The position numbers and the translations under genes were made by a program. From Kribbella flavida DSM 17836 (GTDB lineage: Bacteria; Actinomycetota; Actinomycetes; Propionibacteriales; Kribbellaceae): a stretch of DNA of 64,000 bases. Positions 51,945 to 60,129 of the stretch are shown here, piece by piece. Under the pieces are notes generated by a model that ran no database searches, was not told the origin of the DNA, and saw only the letters and a program-made list of their open reading frames with translations. Every line of letters starts with the position of its first letter. Positions within the stretch are counted from its first letter, which is position 1. The stretch lies in contig NC_013729.1 of assembly GCF_000024345.1 (NCBI RefSeq), positions 620,001 through 684,000 of the forward strand, in the 5' to 3' direction.

Positions 51945-53089
51945 CCGCACGAGACCCACTTCTCGACCTGCAGTTCGTTCATGGCTTCCCGCTCACTGAG
52001 AGCGGTGCCTCTCCGCGGCATCACCTGCTGCCAGCGAACATCGTCCTCGCGCCATCGCTCAATGAAGTCGACACACAGTTCTGGTGTGATGATGTCCAGT
52101 TGCTCAGCAGCTTTGCCGAGCGACTTCTGCGCTTTGCAGACCGCCGACGTGCCCGACTCGCTCGTGTACGGAACGGCTGACAGACGATTGTCAGTCTCGG
52201 AAATCATCTGGCGCCGGTCCTCGATGAACAGTCGCCAGTGACGGCTACTGGTCGCGGCCCGCAGCTGTTCGGAAAGATCCCACCCAGGTGTTCCGTTGAA
52301 CAACGCATAGAGGCCCTCGGCAAGGAGGTCCCCCAACTCCTCCCGGGCGGCCCGCTGCGGATCGAAGTACGGGTCGTACTCGTCCTGCCGGACCTCGCCG
52401 ACCTTGGGCAGCGAACGCGCGGCCGCGTGCTGGGCGAAGAAGAACCAGTCCTCGTTGTAGACGTCCGGAAAGAACGACACGGCCGAGTGCTGGGTGTTGA
52501 CGCCCAGCACCGCGCCGCTGACGAACACGTCCTGTCCCAACCCCGCGAGGCGGCGGGCGTGACACACCACCGAGTTGTCCGGAAACTGCTTGCTGGCCAT
52601 CGCCGCGACCGGGTGGCGGTCGAGATAACCGGACAGCCGCGCGACATCGCGCGGGCGCAGCTGAGAGATGTCGTCGTCGACAAACAGGATCTTGCTCCAG
52701 CCGCGCAGCCGGGCCAGGACCAGCCCGAGGTTGCGCTTGATGCTCAGGTCGCTCGCCCGCTCGGCGCTGGCTTTCCAGAAGGCCCGGTCGGAGGTGAAAT
52801 GGTGATGATCCAGCAGTTGGTAGTCGTGCGGTACGTCGATCACCAACGCCCGCGCGCCGAACGTGGCCTCGACACGTTCCGCAACCTTTTCCACCTGCGC
52901 CTGCCGGCTGCACAGCACGACCAACGGAACGGACAGGTCGGCCGACAGCGAGATCAGCCGCTGCAAGGACGGCCGGGAAGCCGGTACGACGATCGCGTCC
53001 AGCCGGCTCCCGGACGGCGAGGTGGACGCCGTCGACACATCGCGCAGAAGCGAGGCGTGCGAGGACACATGTTTGACGGAGTTGTTCAC
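51848..53089 (-). CDS. GT-A-like protein coupled to an XRE regulator, function unknown
   Basis: A 413-aa protein. An alpha/beta N-terminal half contains ILFVDDDISQL, resembling the DxD metal/sugar-nucleotide site of GT-A glycosyltransferases, and PDVYNEDWFFFAQH, like a catalytic-base segment. DAIVVPASRPSLQRLISLSADLSVPLVVLCS resembles the nucleotide-binding start. GTG 53089 overlaps the stop of the XRE gene (GTGA), so the two are translated together. The C-terminus overlaps a convergent acetyltransferase gene by 97 bp. The acceptor and the reason for coupling to a regulator are unknown. Confidence 0.7.
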   Translation of the reverse strand: MNNSVKHVSSHASLLRDVSTASTSPSGSRLDAIVVPASRPSLQRLISLSADLSVPLVVLCSRQAQVEKVAERVEATFGARALVIDVPHDYQLLDHHHFTSDRAFWKASAERASDLSIKRNLGLVLARLRGWSKILFVDDDISQLRPRDVARLSGYLDRHPVAAMASKQFPDNSVVCHARRLAGLGQDVFVSGAVLGVNTQHSAVSFFPDVYNEDWFFFAQHAAARSLPKVGEVRQDEYDPYFDPQRAAREELGDLLAEGLYALFNGTPGWDLSEQLRAATSSRHWRLFIEDRRQMISETDNRLSAVPYTSESGTSAVCKAQKSLGKAAEQLDIITPELCVDFIERWREDDVRWQQVMPRRGTALSEREAMNELQVEKWVSCGYGTDPGSSKSRTAAFDSSLIRSSDRPKVLSS

Positions 53090-54171
53090 TCGGCTGTCGT
53101 CTTCTCGCTCGGCGACCACTCGTAGAGCCGGTTCGCGGCGATTTCCAGATCGGGGGAGATCGCCTCGCCGTTCACCACCGGGACCCGCAGGAGCAGGGCG
53201 AACGATCCCTGCGGGAAGTGGCTGGAAAGAAATGCCTCGTTGCGCTCGCGCACCGCGACATCGGTGAGCACCCGGACCGACCCGAGCACGCCGCGGCTGT
53301 GGATGCCGTTGCAGATGGTGATGGTCCGGCTGTGGTTGAAGGGATTACGCAGCCGGGCCAGCAGGGCGACGTCCTCGACCAGTTCGCGGCCGTTGTCCCC
53401 GTCGTCCCAGACCGGCCGGAACTCCCGGCCGCCGGGTCCGCTGGATCGAAAGATCTCGCCCGTCTTCAGGTCCTCGACCTCGACTTGGGACACCGGCAGC
53501 TCGCGCAGCGTCTTGAGGAGCCGCTTGGTCACCTGGTTCCAGGCGATGCCGCCGAGCACGACCACGTGACTGGACAGGTCGTCGGCGACCACCTCCGAAG
53601 GCAGTCGGTGCACGACGCTCAGTTCGGGGTTGGATGCGCGAAGGTGCCCCCACAACTCGATCAGCGCATCCAGGTCGGCGTACCGGTACATGCGCGTGTA
53701 GTTGGGGTTCTTCTCGTTCGCCAACGGAGGCCGTCCCGGCAGCGGCGCCTCGGGGCAGATGATCGTGATCGGGCCGCTCTCGAAGTCCCAGGTGTAGGAG
53801 CCGCCGATCGGCGAACCGCTGCCGCCACCCTGACTGCGGACCGCCTCGCGCAGCGCCACGAGTTCCTGGTGCAGGTCCTGGAATCGCTGCCGCTCGTCCG
53901 CCGTGAGCTCGCTCTCGGGCACCAGGTGCGGCGGGTCGGTGATCGGCCGGTCCGAGCAGAAGAACAGCGCGTACGAGCGCAACCGGTCAGCCGGCGGCAG
54001 CTTGGGATTGGTCAGGGACTCCCATGAGCTGATCGTCGCGACGGCGACCCGCGAGTCGTCGCTGAGCGCACGAGCCAGCGTCGCCTGAGTCAGGCCGGAC
54101 TCGTGCGATTCGCGCAGGCCTCGCAGTTTCCTGGCCAGCCGAACGGCCTCTGGTGAAGGGCCCAAGATCAC
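53086..54171 (-). CDS. XRE-type regulator with a large C-terminal sensor-like domain
   Basis: A 361-aa protein. An XRE helix-turn-helix spans about residues 8-70 (LARKLRGLRESHESGLTQATLARALSDDSRVAVATISSWE). The C-terminal 200 residues form an alpha/beta domain with SSHVVVLGGIAWNQVTKRLLKTL, VALLARLRNPFNHSRTITICNGIHSRGVLGSVRVLTD and FALLLRVPVVNGEAI, which I do not recognise by name. GTG 54171 is chosen at the domain edge; an upstream GTG at 54303 would cross the palindrome at 54225. The stop overlaps the GT-A-like gene. Confidence 0.75.
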   Translation of the reverse strand: MILGPSPEAVRLARKLRGLRESHESGLTQATLARALSDDSRVAVATISSWESLTNPKLPPADRLRSYALFFCSDRPITDPPHLVPESELTADERQRFQDLHQELVALREAVRSQGGGSGSPIGGSYTWDFESGPITIICPEAPLPGRPPLANEKNPNYTRMYRYADLDALIELWGHLRASNPELSVVHRLPSEVVADDLSSHVVVLGGIAWNQVTKRLLKTLRELPVSQVEVEDLKTGEIFRSSGPGGREFRPVWDDGDNGRELVEDVALLARLRNPFNHSRTITICNGIHSRGVLGSVRVLTDVAVRERNEAFLSSHFPQGSFALLLRVPVVNGEAISPDLEIAANRLYEWSPSEKTTAE

Positions 54172-54224
54172 TCCCGGATCGTCGTTGACTCGCGTGATCC
54201 CGCGCCCGGTAACCGTACACCTGT

Positions 54225-54246
54225 CTACACCCGAAATCGGGTGTAG
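54225..54246. promoter_or_regulatory. Perfect palindrome upstream of the XRE gene
   Basis: CTACACCCGA (54225-54234) and TCGGGTGTAG (54237-54246) are exact reverse complements around AA. Related half-sites (GTACAC near 54215, GTACCG and CTACACC at 54370-54405) are scattered across the following 180 bp. The location suggests autoregulation by the XRE protein. Confidence 0.6.
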
Positions 54247-54303
54247 CACTAGAAGCGGTGTGTTAAGTCTCAACCGACGACCTTGCGCCTTGGTTACGCT
54301 CAC

Positions 54304-54694
54304 ACCACGGTGTGACTCTCGGACCCTGACCTCTGTTCGGTAGCCGATGGTAACGGTTCATACCACTTCGCCGTACCGGGTTGTACCGAACTACACCTCG
54401 GTCTACCGTAATCTCATAGAATCTACTGACCCCATGATGGAGTCAGGATTCCACGGTAGAGGAGACGACGGGACCCCACTCGGCCACGCACGGCGCTCTT
54501 GGTGTTCTGTCCAGACTTGCCAGTCTGTCGACCAACCCGGCGCCGCCAGCGGGTCGCTGTCGTGGCGTCGTCCAAGTCCATGCCCACCGCGTTTCGCGCG
54601 GCGTTCGCTGGTCCTCGTTCGAGCCGGGGTTGCGCTCGGTCTCGAACGACCGAGTTCTGCGCTACCAGTCCGTGGACGTTCGGAGGTGGTGACC
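54304..54694. other. 391-bp intergenic region with repeated TACC/CTACACC motifs
   Basis: No convincing gene. The first 120 bp are relatively AT-rich and carry repeated short boxes (ATACCAC, GTACCGGG, TGTACCG, CTACACC, TCTACCG). The open frame from 54347 is not used, because the true start of the downstream gene has a ribosome site at 54682. Confidence 0.5.
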
Positions 54695-55078
54695 ATGCTG
54701 CAGCGTCTGCCGCGGTCGAGCACGACCACGCGCAGCACCTCGCGCTCCGGCATCAGCATGTGGGCCCTGATGGCTGCTGACCTGATGACCGTTGTCTGGA
54801 TGCACACGTTCGGGCCCTGGCTCGATCACTCGTCGCGGCTCACCTCCACAGCGACGCTGGGAGGGCACCACCTGATCGTGCTGGTGTTCGCCGCCGTCGG
54901 CTTCACGATGCTCGCCGGCCTCGCGCTCCTGTCCGAAGGTTTCACCAAGTCGACCCCGCGGCTGACTCTGGCCACGAACGTCGCCTGCATCGTCTCGGTG
55001 GTCGCCCTGGCAGGCCTCGTCGCCTTCGTCCTGGTCGCCCTCCTGAGCCGCCTCGTCTTCGGCAAACTCCGTCCGTGA
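54695..55078 (+). CDS. Three-helix membrane protein, unknown function
   Basis: A 127-aa protein. A polar Ser/Thr/Arg-rich N-terminus of about 18 residues is followed by three helices (MWALMAADLMTVVWMHTF, HHLIVLVFAAVGFTMLAGLALL and ACIVSVVALAGLVAFVLVALL). ATG 54695 has GGAGGTG at 54682-54688, 6 nt away, so the 116 upstream codons of the open frame are not translated from here. No family recognised. Confidence 0.7.
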   Translation: MLQRLPRSSTTTRSTSRSGISMWALMAADLMTVVWMHTFGPWLDHSSRLTSTATLGGHHLIVLVFAAVGFTMLAGLALLSEGFTKSTPRLTLATNVACIVSVVALAGLVAFVLVALLSRLVFGKLRP

Positions 55079-55125
55079 CCGACCCCTCCGCCTTCATCAT
55101 GGATGCAGCCTGCTGAAGGAGGGCA

Positions 55126-55779
55126 ATGAGACACATCTACCTCGTCACCCATCCCGAGGCCCAGCACCACGTCGACGGCATCGTCGGAGGCTGGCACGAC
55201 TCAGAGCTGACACCCCGCGGACGCCTGCAGGCCGAATGCATCGCCGAGGTCCTGGCGAGCAGGATCGGACAACAGCCGGTCGAGGTCTACTCCTCGGATC
55301 TGAGCCGAGCCAGCCAAACGGCGGAGCGCATCGCCCAAAGCCTCGCCGTCGAAGTCCAGACCGATCCACGGCTCCGCGAGAGGTCCAACGGCGAGGCCGA
55401 CGGGCGTCCCCAAGCGTGGCTGGCCGAACGCCGCATCCCACTCCCGGAGTACGGCGACCGCCTCGGCCACCACGACGGCCCAGCCGGCGCGGAGACCCGC
55501 CTGCAGCTGGTCGAACGCCTGTACCCGGCCCTGGCCGACATCCTCCGCCAGCCAGTCGCCCACCAGATCGTGGTCTCCCACGCAAGCGCATCCAGCTACC
55601 TGATCGCAGCCTGGATCGGCATGCCGAAAACATCGACCGACCGGGTCTTCTTCCCCCTCACTGCAGGCAGCATCACCACCCTCCGCCGCAACGACACCCA
55701 CCACAGCCACCAGGTCGTCACCCTGAACGAAACCGCGCACCTGCGCGCCGTGGAGGACCCACCACCGGCCGGAAGCTGA
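55126..55779 (+). CDS. Histidine-phosphatase-like protein with altered RHG motif
   Basis: A 217-aa protein with the phosphoglycerate-mutase/histidine-phosphatase fold. The usual RHG is THP (YLVTHPEAQHHVDGIVGGWHDSELTPRGRLQAE), but the second arginine (VYSSDLSRASQTAERIA) and the late histidine (IVVSHASASSYLIAAW) remain. The nucleophilic His is present while the first Arg is replaced, so activity may be altered. ATG 55126 follows GAAGGAGGG. Confidence 0.85.
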   Translation: MRHIYLVTHPEAQHHVDGIVGGWHDSELTPRGRLQAECIAEVLASRIGQQPVEVYSSDLSRASQTAERIAQSLAVEVQTDPRLRERSNGEADGRPQAWLAERRIPLPEYGDRLGHHDGPAGAETRLQLVERLYPALADILRQPVAHQIVVSHASASSYLIAAWIGMPKTSTDRVFFPLTAGSITTLRRNDTHHSHQVVTLNETAHLRAVEDPPPAGS

Positions 55780-55878
55780 GTCCCGACCAGGCCTTCTGCC
55801 CTACCTCGTGCACCGATCACACTCCGCACCACAGCAGAATCCGCGTCACCTCCACCGAGTCCGAGCTAACCTCCGTCC

Positions 55879-56523
55879 ATGACGCCGGATGATCCTCACG
55901 GCCCGTTGGCCGGCCTCATCCGCGCGCGCGATCGCTGGCTGGCAGACACAATTCCGGCGCTGAAGGCGAAAGCCGTGTGGCTGACCGGCTCCATCGGAGA
56001 AGGACGCGGCGACGCCTGGAGCGACCTGGACCTCTTGGTCGTCGACGGAAGTTGCCTGCTGGACGACGCGCTGCTCACCCTCGAACTGCCCCAGAACGGC
56101 CCCTCCGGCGGCCGGTACGTCGGCGCGATGTACGACCTCGGCGAGCTACCTCTTTGGGTCGACTGGTACGAGTGGCCCTCAACCGCCCCGATCCCCACCG
56201 GCTCACGACTCCTGGCCGGCTCCGGCTCCGCGGGACGCTTGAACCTCGCGGACACCCTCACCCTCGTCGGACGGGGAGTTCCAGGCCCTTCCCCAGATCC
56301 CGACACTTTCGCCCTCGCCATGCTCCCCCTGGCCGCGAAGTTCGTAGCCCGTGGTGACGTGGACAAGGCGACGCCGATGGCCGCCATGCTCGAGATAACT
56401 CCTGACGCCGCAGGCCTGTACGCCGTACTGGCGCGAGTCCGCGGCCACAACACCGCCCGCGCTCGCGTGGCGAAGTACCTGGATGTCGTCAGCACCTACC
56501 GGGAATCAGCGAGTCGACAGTAA
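55879..56523 (+). CDS. Nucleotidyltransferase-fold protein (ANT/MNT-like)
   Basis: A 214-aa protein with the polymerase-beta-like motif VWLTGSIGEGRGDAWSDLDLLVV, the G-S-x10-D-x-D metal site. LWVDWYEWPS is consistent with the third Asp. The C-terminal helices resemble aminoglycoside nucleotidyltransferases or MNT antitoxins. No HEPN partner is adjacent, so a toxin-antitoxin role is not supported. ATG 55879 is used. Confidence 0.8.
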   Translation: MTPDDPHGPLAGLIRARDRWLADTIPALKAKAVWLTGSIGEGRGDAWSDLDLLVVDGSCLLDDALLTLELPQNGPSGGRYVGAMYDLGELPLWVDWYEWPSTAPIPTGSRLLAGSGSAGRLNLADTLTLVGRGVPGPSPDPDTFALAMLPLAAKFVARGDVDKATPMAAMLEITPDAAGLYAVLARVRGHNTARARVAKYLDVVSTYRESASRQ

Positions 56524-56734
56524 GAACGGTCAGCCGACCAGCAACCAGTACGCCCTCCGGCGACCGCGGCATTTCGACCGCTCCTTTGCATGCTGCCTAG
56601 CCGGTTCACGGCGATACAGCCTTACCTGGCTCGATACCCGTAGAGTACGCACGCCACAACGGCCACGCCGATTTCCTCCGCGAGCGCATCGACGGCGCCA
56701 CGGGCGAATAGCAGTCCAACAGCGCCGGGCGTGG

Positions 56735-57190
56735 CTACCGGAGCACCGCAGTACTGCCCGCTGCGGGGAATTGCTTGAGGTAGGCCTGCGCGCGTGGGAT
56801 CGGATCTGACCAGTAGCCCTCAGGCGGCCGGCACCAATGACTCTGGCAATAGCTGTGCAGACTGTCCTCCGTGACAGGAAGGGTCTCGATCGGCACGCCC
56901 TCGAACTCCTCGCTCATGCGGACGAGTTCGTCGAGTGACGTCCAGCCGGCGTGATCGAAGGCGTCAGTCCCGTTGCTCGCGACGACGTGGAACGCGTCCT
57001 TCTCGCCAACCTTGCGCAGGTCGACGAGGTGGAACCCCGCGTCCGGATACGTCTCCAAGAACGTCCACGCCAGGATGTGGCAAGCGCCCGCAGCGAAAAA
57101 TGCTTGATCCGACCGGTTCCAAGCCAGCTCCTGGTCGCGCCTCTCGGCATCGGTGCGACGAAAGAATCCAGCGGCCACGTGGCGAATCAT
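56735..57190 (-). CDS. Conserved-looking hypothetical protein, 151 aa
   Basis: A soluble protein with one internal hydrophobic stretch (AFFAAGACHILAWTFLE) and a Trp- and Cys-containing C-terminus (SYCQSHWCRPPEGYW). ATG 57190 lies 7 nt after TACGGT, consistent with a leaderless mRNA; an upstream start at 57280 would overlap the divergent kinase gene. No family recognised. The composition is normal for a real gene. Confidence 0.65.
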   Translation of the reverse strand: MIRHVAAGFFRRTDAERRDQELAWNRSDQAFFAAGACHILAWTFLETYPDAGFHLVDLRKVGEKDAFHVVASNGTDAFDHAGWTSLDELVRMSEEFEGVPIETLPVTEDSLHSYCQSHWCRPPEGYWSDPIPRAQAYLKQFPAAGSTAVLR

Positions 57191-57268
57191 GGCGCTGACC
57201 GTACCTCGTTCGGACGAGGCCGAGAACCGCTGTTCAGCGTTGCGGTACTCCGTGGCTAGTGTGCTGAC

Positions 57269-57829
57269 ATGACTCCTCAACCTCGTGGTCGGGTGCTCCT
57301 GCTCAACGGCCCATCGAGTTCAGGCAAAGGGTCGATCGGCCGCGCTCTGCTGCCCCTGCTGCCCGACCCGTGGTTCTTGGTTCCGGTCGACGTCATCAGC
57401 GGCTTGCGGTCCACCGTCCACACCCGCCAGCTCACCAAGGACGAGATCGCGGAGATGCTGACCCGCACCCGGCGCGGGTATCACCGAGCCGTCGCCGCCC
57501 TCGCCTCGCAGGGCAACGACGTGATCATGGACTACCCGCTCAGCGAGCCATGGCGGCTGACGGACCTGCTCGAGGTACTGACCGGGTACGACGTCACCCT
57601 GGTCGAAGTCCGCTGCTCGGAAGCGGAACTCGAGCGCCGAGAACGCGCCCGGCAGGATCGGCCCCTCGGTCTGGCCCGGTCGCAGTCCGTCTTCGAGCAC
57701 AAGGATCGAGACCTCGTCGTCGACACCACGAACCAGACCCCGGAAGCGTGCGCGCAGATCATCGCTGAATCCTTGGAGCAACTGGACACCCCGAAGGCCT
57801 TCGACCGCTTGCGCGCTGCAGCGAGCTGA
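57269..57829 (+). CDS. Chloramphenicol-phosphotransferase-like P-loop kinase
   Basis: A 186-aa P-loop protein. Walker A is LLNGPSSSGKGSIG, DYPLSEPWRL lies near the substrate site, and VRCSEAELERRERARQDRPLGLARSQ is the lid with catalytic arginines, as in the CPT family. Members phosphorylate antibiotics or other small molecules. TAGTGT (57257-57262) lies 6 nt before ATG 57269, so the mRNA is leaderless. Confidence 0.85.
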   Translation: MTPQPRGRVLLLNGPSSSGKGSIGRALLPLLPDPWFLVPVDVISGLRSTVHTRQLTKDEIAEMLTRTRRGYHRAVAALASQGNDVIMDYPLSEPWRLTDLLEVLTGYDVTLVEVRCSEAELERRERARQDRPLGLARSQSVFEHKDRDLVVDTTNQTPEACAQIIAESLEQLDTPKAFDRLRAAAS

Positions 57830-57937
57830 GGTGTCGCTACAGCGACAGCCACACCCATCAACCCCAGTGGTACCGCGGGCCGCGGCCGGTCATCTACCGG
57901 AAACTCCGGCACGGACCGGCGCAGTTAAAGTTCATCG

Positions 57938-58351
57938 ATGGACTACCAGACCGTAGACACTCAGGTCCGCGCGCTGTCCGAGTTGCTCCGCGGCGCGGAT
58001 CAGGCGACGATCGCGGCCGAGGTCGATCGGTTGAAGAACCTGGCGGCGCAGATCCCGGACGACCTCTGGCGGGCGCGTGCCGTGGCCAGGGCGCAGCGGC
58101 TGCCCGAGCTGATCACCGGGCCCGCGGCGGGCACGAGTGAGCAGTTCGAGCGAGCCGTACAGCTGCAGGGTCAGGCCGCGAGCGCGCAAGGAACGACGCA
58201 GGACCGCATCGCCGCGGCCGAGTCGGCGATCCGGGCCATCGCAGAGCTGGCCGATCAGGCGCCGGCCCGCGAGGCAGGCACGATCCTGCGGATGAACTCG
58301 TCCCTGGCTCGGCTGATCGAGCAGCTCCGGGTCGAGGGCCGGCCGGGCTGA
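57938..58351 (+). CDS. Helical hypothetical protein, 137 aa
   Basis: An almost wholly helical protein rich in Ala, Gln, Glu and Arg (VRALSELLRGADQATIAAEVDRLKNLAAQI; IAAAESAIRAIAELADQAP), without signal or membrane segment. TAAAGT (57926-57931) lies 6 nt before ATG 57938, again leaderless. It ends 53 bp before the ATP-grasp remnant. No family recognised. Confidence 0.6.
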   Translation: MDYQTVDTQVRALSELLRGADQATIAAEVDRLKNLAAQIPDDLWRARAVARAQRLPELITGPAAGTSEQFERAVQLQGQAASAQGTTQDRIAAAESAIRAIAELADQAPAREAGTILRMNSSLARLIEQLRVEGRPG

Positions 58352-58404
58352 CACGCCCAGCCCACCCGGCAAGGAGCTGCATCCGTCGTCACCGGAGTAC
58401 CAGT

Positions 58405-58575
58405 GTGCTCGGCGAGCTACAGCTGACCTTCGCCGCCCTCGACTTCCGGATCGTTCCCGGGCGTAGCTGGGTCTTCCTGGAAGCCAACCCGAATGGACAA
58501 TGGGCCTTCGTTCCCGAGCTGCGGGATTCCATTGCTTGTGCGATCGCCGACTTTCTGGAGAGCAATTGCCGATGA
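58405..58575 (+). pseudogene. 3' remnant of a graspetide ATP-grasp maturase (TgmB-like)
   Basis: The frame ending at TGA 58573-58575 reads FAALDFRIVPGRSWVFLEAN followed by PNGQWAFVPELRDSIACAIADFL. This is the C-terminal metal/ATP-binding end of ATP-grasp peptide maturases, which make ester or amide crosslinks in graspetides. Only about 56 of the usual 300-plus residues remain. The open frame continues upstream without ATP-grasp sequence, so the 5' part has been lost. The stop still overlaps the methyltransferase ATG (ATGA), preserving the original operon joint. Confidence 0.8.
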
Positions 58576-59675
58576 GTGAGCCGAACGCGAGTCCCGATCA
58601 CAAGGCGATCGCAGAGCTGAACAGGATGGTCGGAGAACTTGTTGCGAGCGGCAACATCACTGATCCGCGGTGGAGGGCGGCTTTCAGCGCCGTCCCGCGG
58701 CACCTGTTCGTACCTCGCTTCTATCGGAACGACGAGCAGGGCAGTTCGATCGTTGACTCGGCGTCTGAGGACGACTGGCTGTCGGCCGTCTACTCGGACA
58801 TCCACCTCGTCACCACCGAAGACGTCAGATCGTCCTCCACAGCTCCGAGTTTGATGGCGAGCATGCTGCAAGCACTCGGGCTGGACGGTGGCGAGCGGGT
58901 TCTCGAGATTGGCACCGGAACCGGCTACAACGCAGCCCTGCTCTCGGAGAGATTGGGTTCTGAGCAGGTGACCAGTGTCGATGTCGATCCTGGACTCGTC
59001 GATCAGGCTCGGGAAAGGCTCGCGCTGGCGGGTTACCGCCCGCTCGTCACCGTCGCAGATGGAGTCGATGGTTATCCGGAGGCCAGCCCGTACGACGCCG
59101 TGATCGGGACATGCCGGCTTGACTTCGTTCCGTTGGCTTGGCTTCGCCAGCTCCAGCCCGGCGGGGTCATCGTGACTCCGTTGGGTGCCGGCGTTGCCGT
59201 GCTTCGGAAAGGGCAAACAGACACTGAAGCGCGAGGTCACTTTCTTCCGGATCCGGCGTACTTCATGCCGCTTCGGCATCAGCCGGAGCCGGAAGCCGTC
59301 GGGGAGTTGGTTGAGCTCGCCTTGCACGGAGTCGGCGTCAGCCGTGCGTACCGGTGCGACCTCTCGATCTACCGCGACAACGACGCTCGGTTCTGGCTCG
59401 ACCTGACGAATCCAGCCATTCGTACGATGACAGTGGACGGTACGGCGCTGGCATTCCGGTCGGATGGTGCCTGGGCGCGGCTGGCCGACGGCGTGGTGAC
59501 GCAGGGCGGGCCCGGTGCCCTTTGGGACGAGGTGGAAGCTGCGCATAGTGCCTGGGAGGAGGATGGCCGCCCTGCGCGCGGAGAGTTCCGGGTGAGCATC
59601 ACGGGCGCGGGTCAAGAGGTCTACCTCGCCGATCGCCCTGAACGGATGCACCGGCTGGATCCGTGGCGCCGGTAG
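58572..59675 (+). CDS. PIMT-like methyltransferase of an ATP-grasp RiPP system (TgmC-like)
   Basis: A 367-aa protein-L-isoaspartate-methyltransferase homologue. ALGLDGGERVLEIGTGTGYNAALLSERLG is SAM motif I, VTSVDVDPGLVDQARERL motif II, and PLAWLRQLQPGGVIVTPLG the late motif. The C-terminal 130 residues are the extension seen in the graspetide-associated branch, which methylates aspartate to drive aspartimide formation. The gene appears full length and starts at ATG 58572 inside the ATP-grasp stop. With the maturase truncated and no precursor gene seen, it is probably an orphan. Confidence 0.85.
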   Translation: MSEPNASPDHKAIAELNRMVGELVASGNITDPRWRAAFSAVPRHLFVPRFYRNDEQGSSIVDSASEDDWLSAVYSDIHLVTTEDVRSSSTAPSLMASMLQALGLDGGERVLEIGTGTGYNAALLSERLGSEQVTSVDVDPGLVDQARERLALAGYRPLVTVADGVDGYPEASPYDAVIGTCRLDFVPLAWLRQLQPGGVIVTPLGAGVAVLRKGQTDTEARGHFLPDPAYFMPLRHQPEPEAVGELVELALHGVGVSRAYRCDLSIYRDNDARFWLDLTNPAIRTMTVDGTALAFRSDGAWARLADGVVTQGGPGALWDEVEAAHSAWEEDGRPARGEFRVSITGAGQEVYLADRPERMHRLDPWRR

Positions 59676-59801
59676 AACGCTGTGCCGGATGGTGATTACC
59701 AGCACGACGATGCCAAAGACGGCGCTCGGGCGATAATCACGCAAGGCGGCGACAGCCGGCGACCATCTGCGACAAGCATGCAGCTTCAGCCGGCGCTGAG
59801 C
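59564..59801 (+). repeat. Direct repeat copy A: methyltransferase 3' end and flank
   Basis: From TGGCCGCCCTGCGCGCG to AGCCGGCGCTGAG this segment matches 60572-60883 with substitutions and with insertions in the second copy. It covers the last 37 codons of the methyltransferase and about 125 bp after its stop. Confidence 0.85.
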
Positions 59802-60129
59802 GGTGTGACGGAAGTCGCGGGAGGTCGACGTCTGAGCTGGTCAGGCTGGCGGTCGAATCCCCTGTCCCGTCACCCTGGCCTTTCCATCCCACCTCCCTTG
59901 GCGAGAAGGCAACCCGCGAAGACGGGAGTCCGCCTAGCGATCCGAACCTGAGCACGCAGCGCGATCGGTAACTGTCGCCGGTCGGGCTGGGGTCATGTTC
60001 GCCGGGCTGCACCGTGTCCTCCGTCGACTGATGTGCCAGACCCGTCCGCCATGTGATCTGCGAAGGCGCGGATCGCGGCAGATGAGTGCGTTGCGCTGCT
60101 GTCTGCGGGCCGTGAGGTTCAATACGAAC
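59676..60129. other. 454-bp intergenic region
   Basis: The first 125 bp are the flank of direct repeat copy A. The rest shows no gene with coding-like composition and no RNA signature. Confidence 0.5.

Noticed and set aside
55879..56523. MNT half of a HEPN/MNT toxin-antitoxin pair
   Set aside because: The adjacent genes are a phosphatase-like protein and an unrelated convergent gene; no HEPN protein is present.
59995..60129. Longer start for the DUF6924-like gene
   Set aside because: The 45 extra residues are Cys/Arg-rich without ribosome site and look non-coding; the domain begins at ATG 60130.
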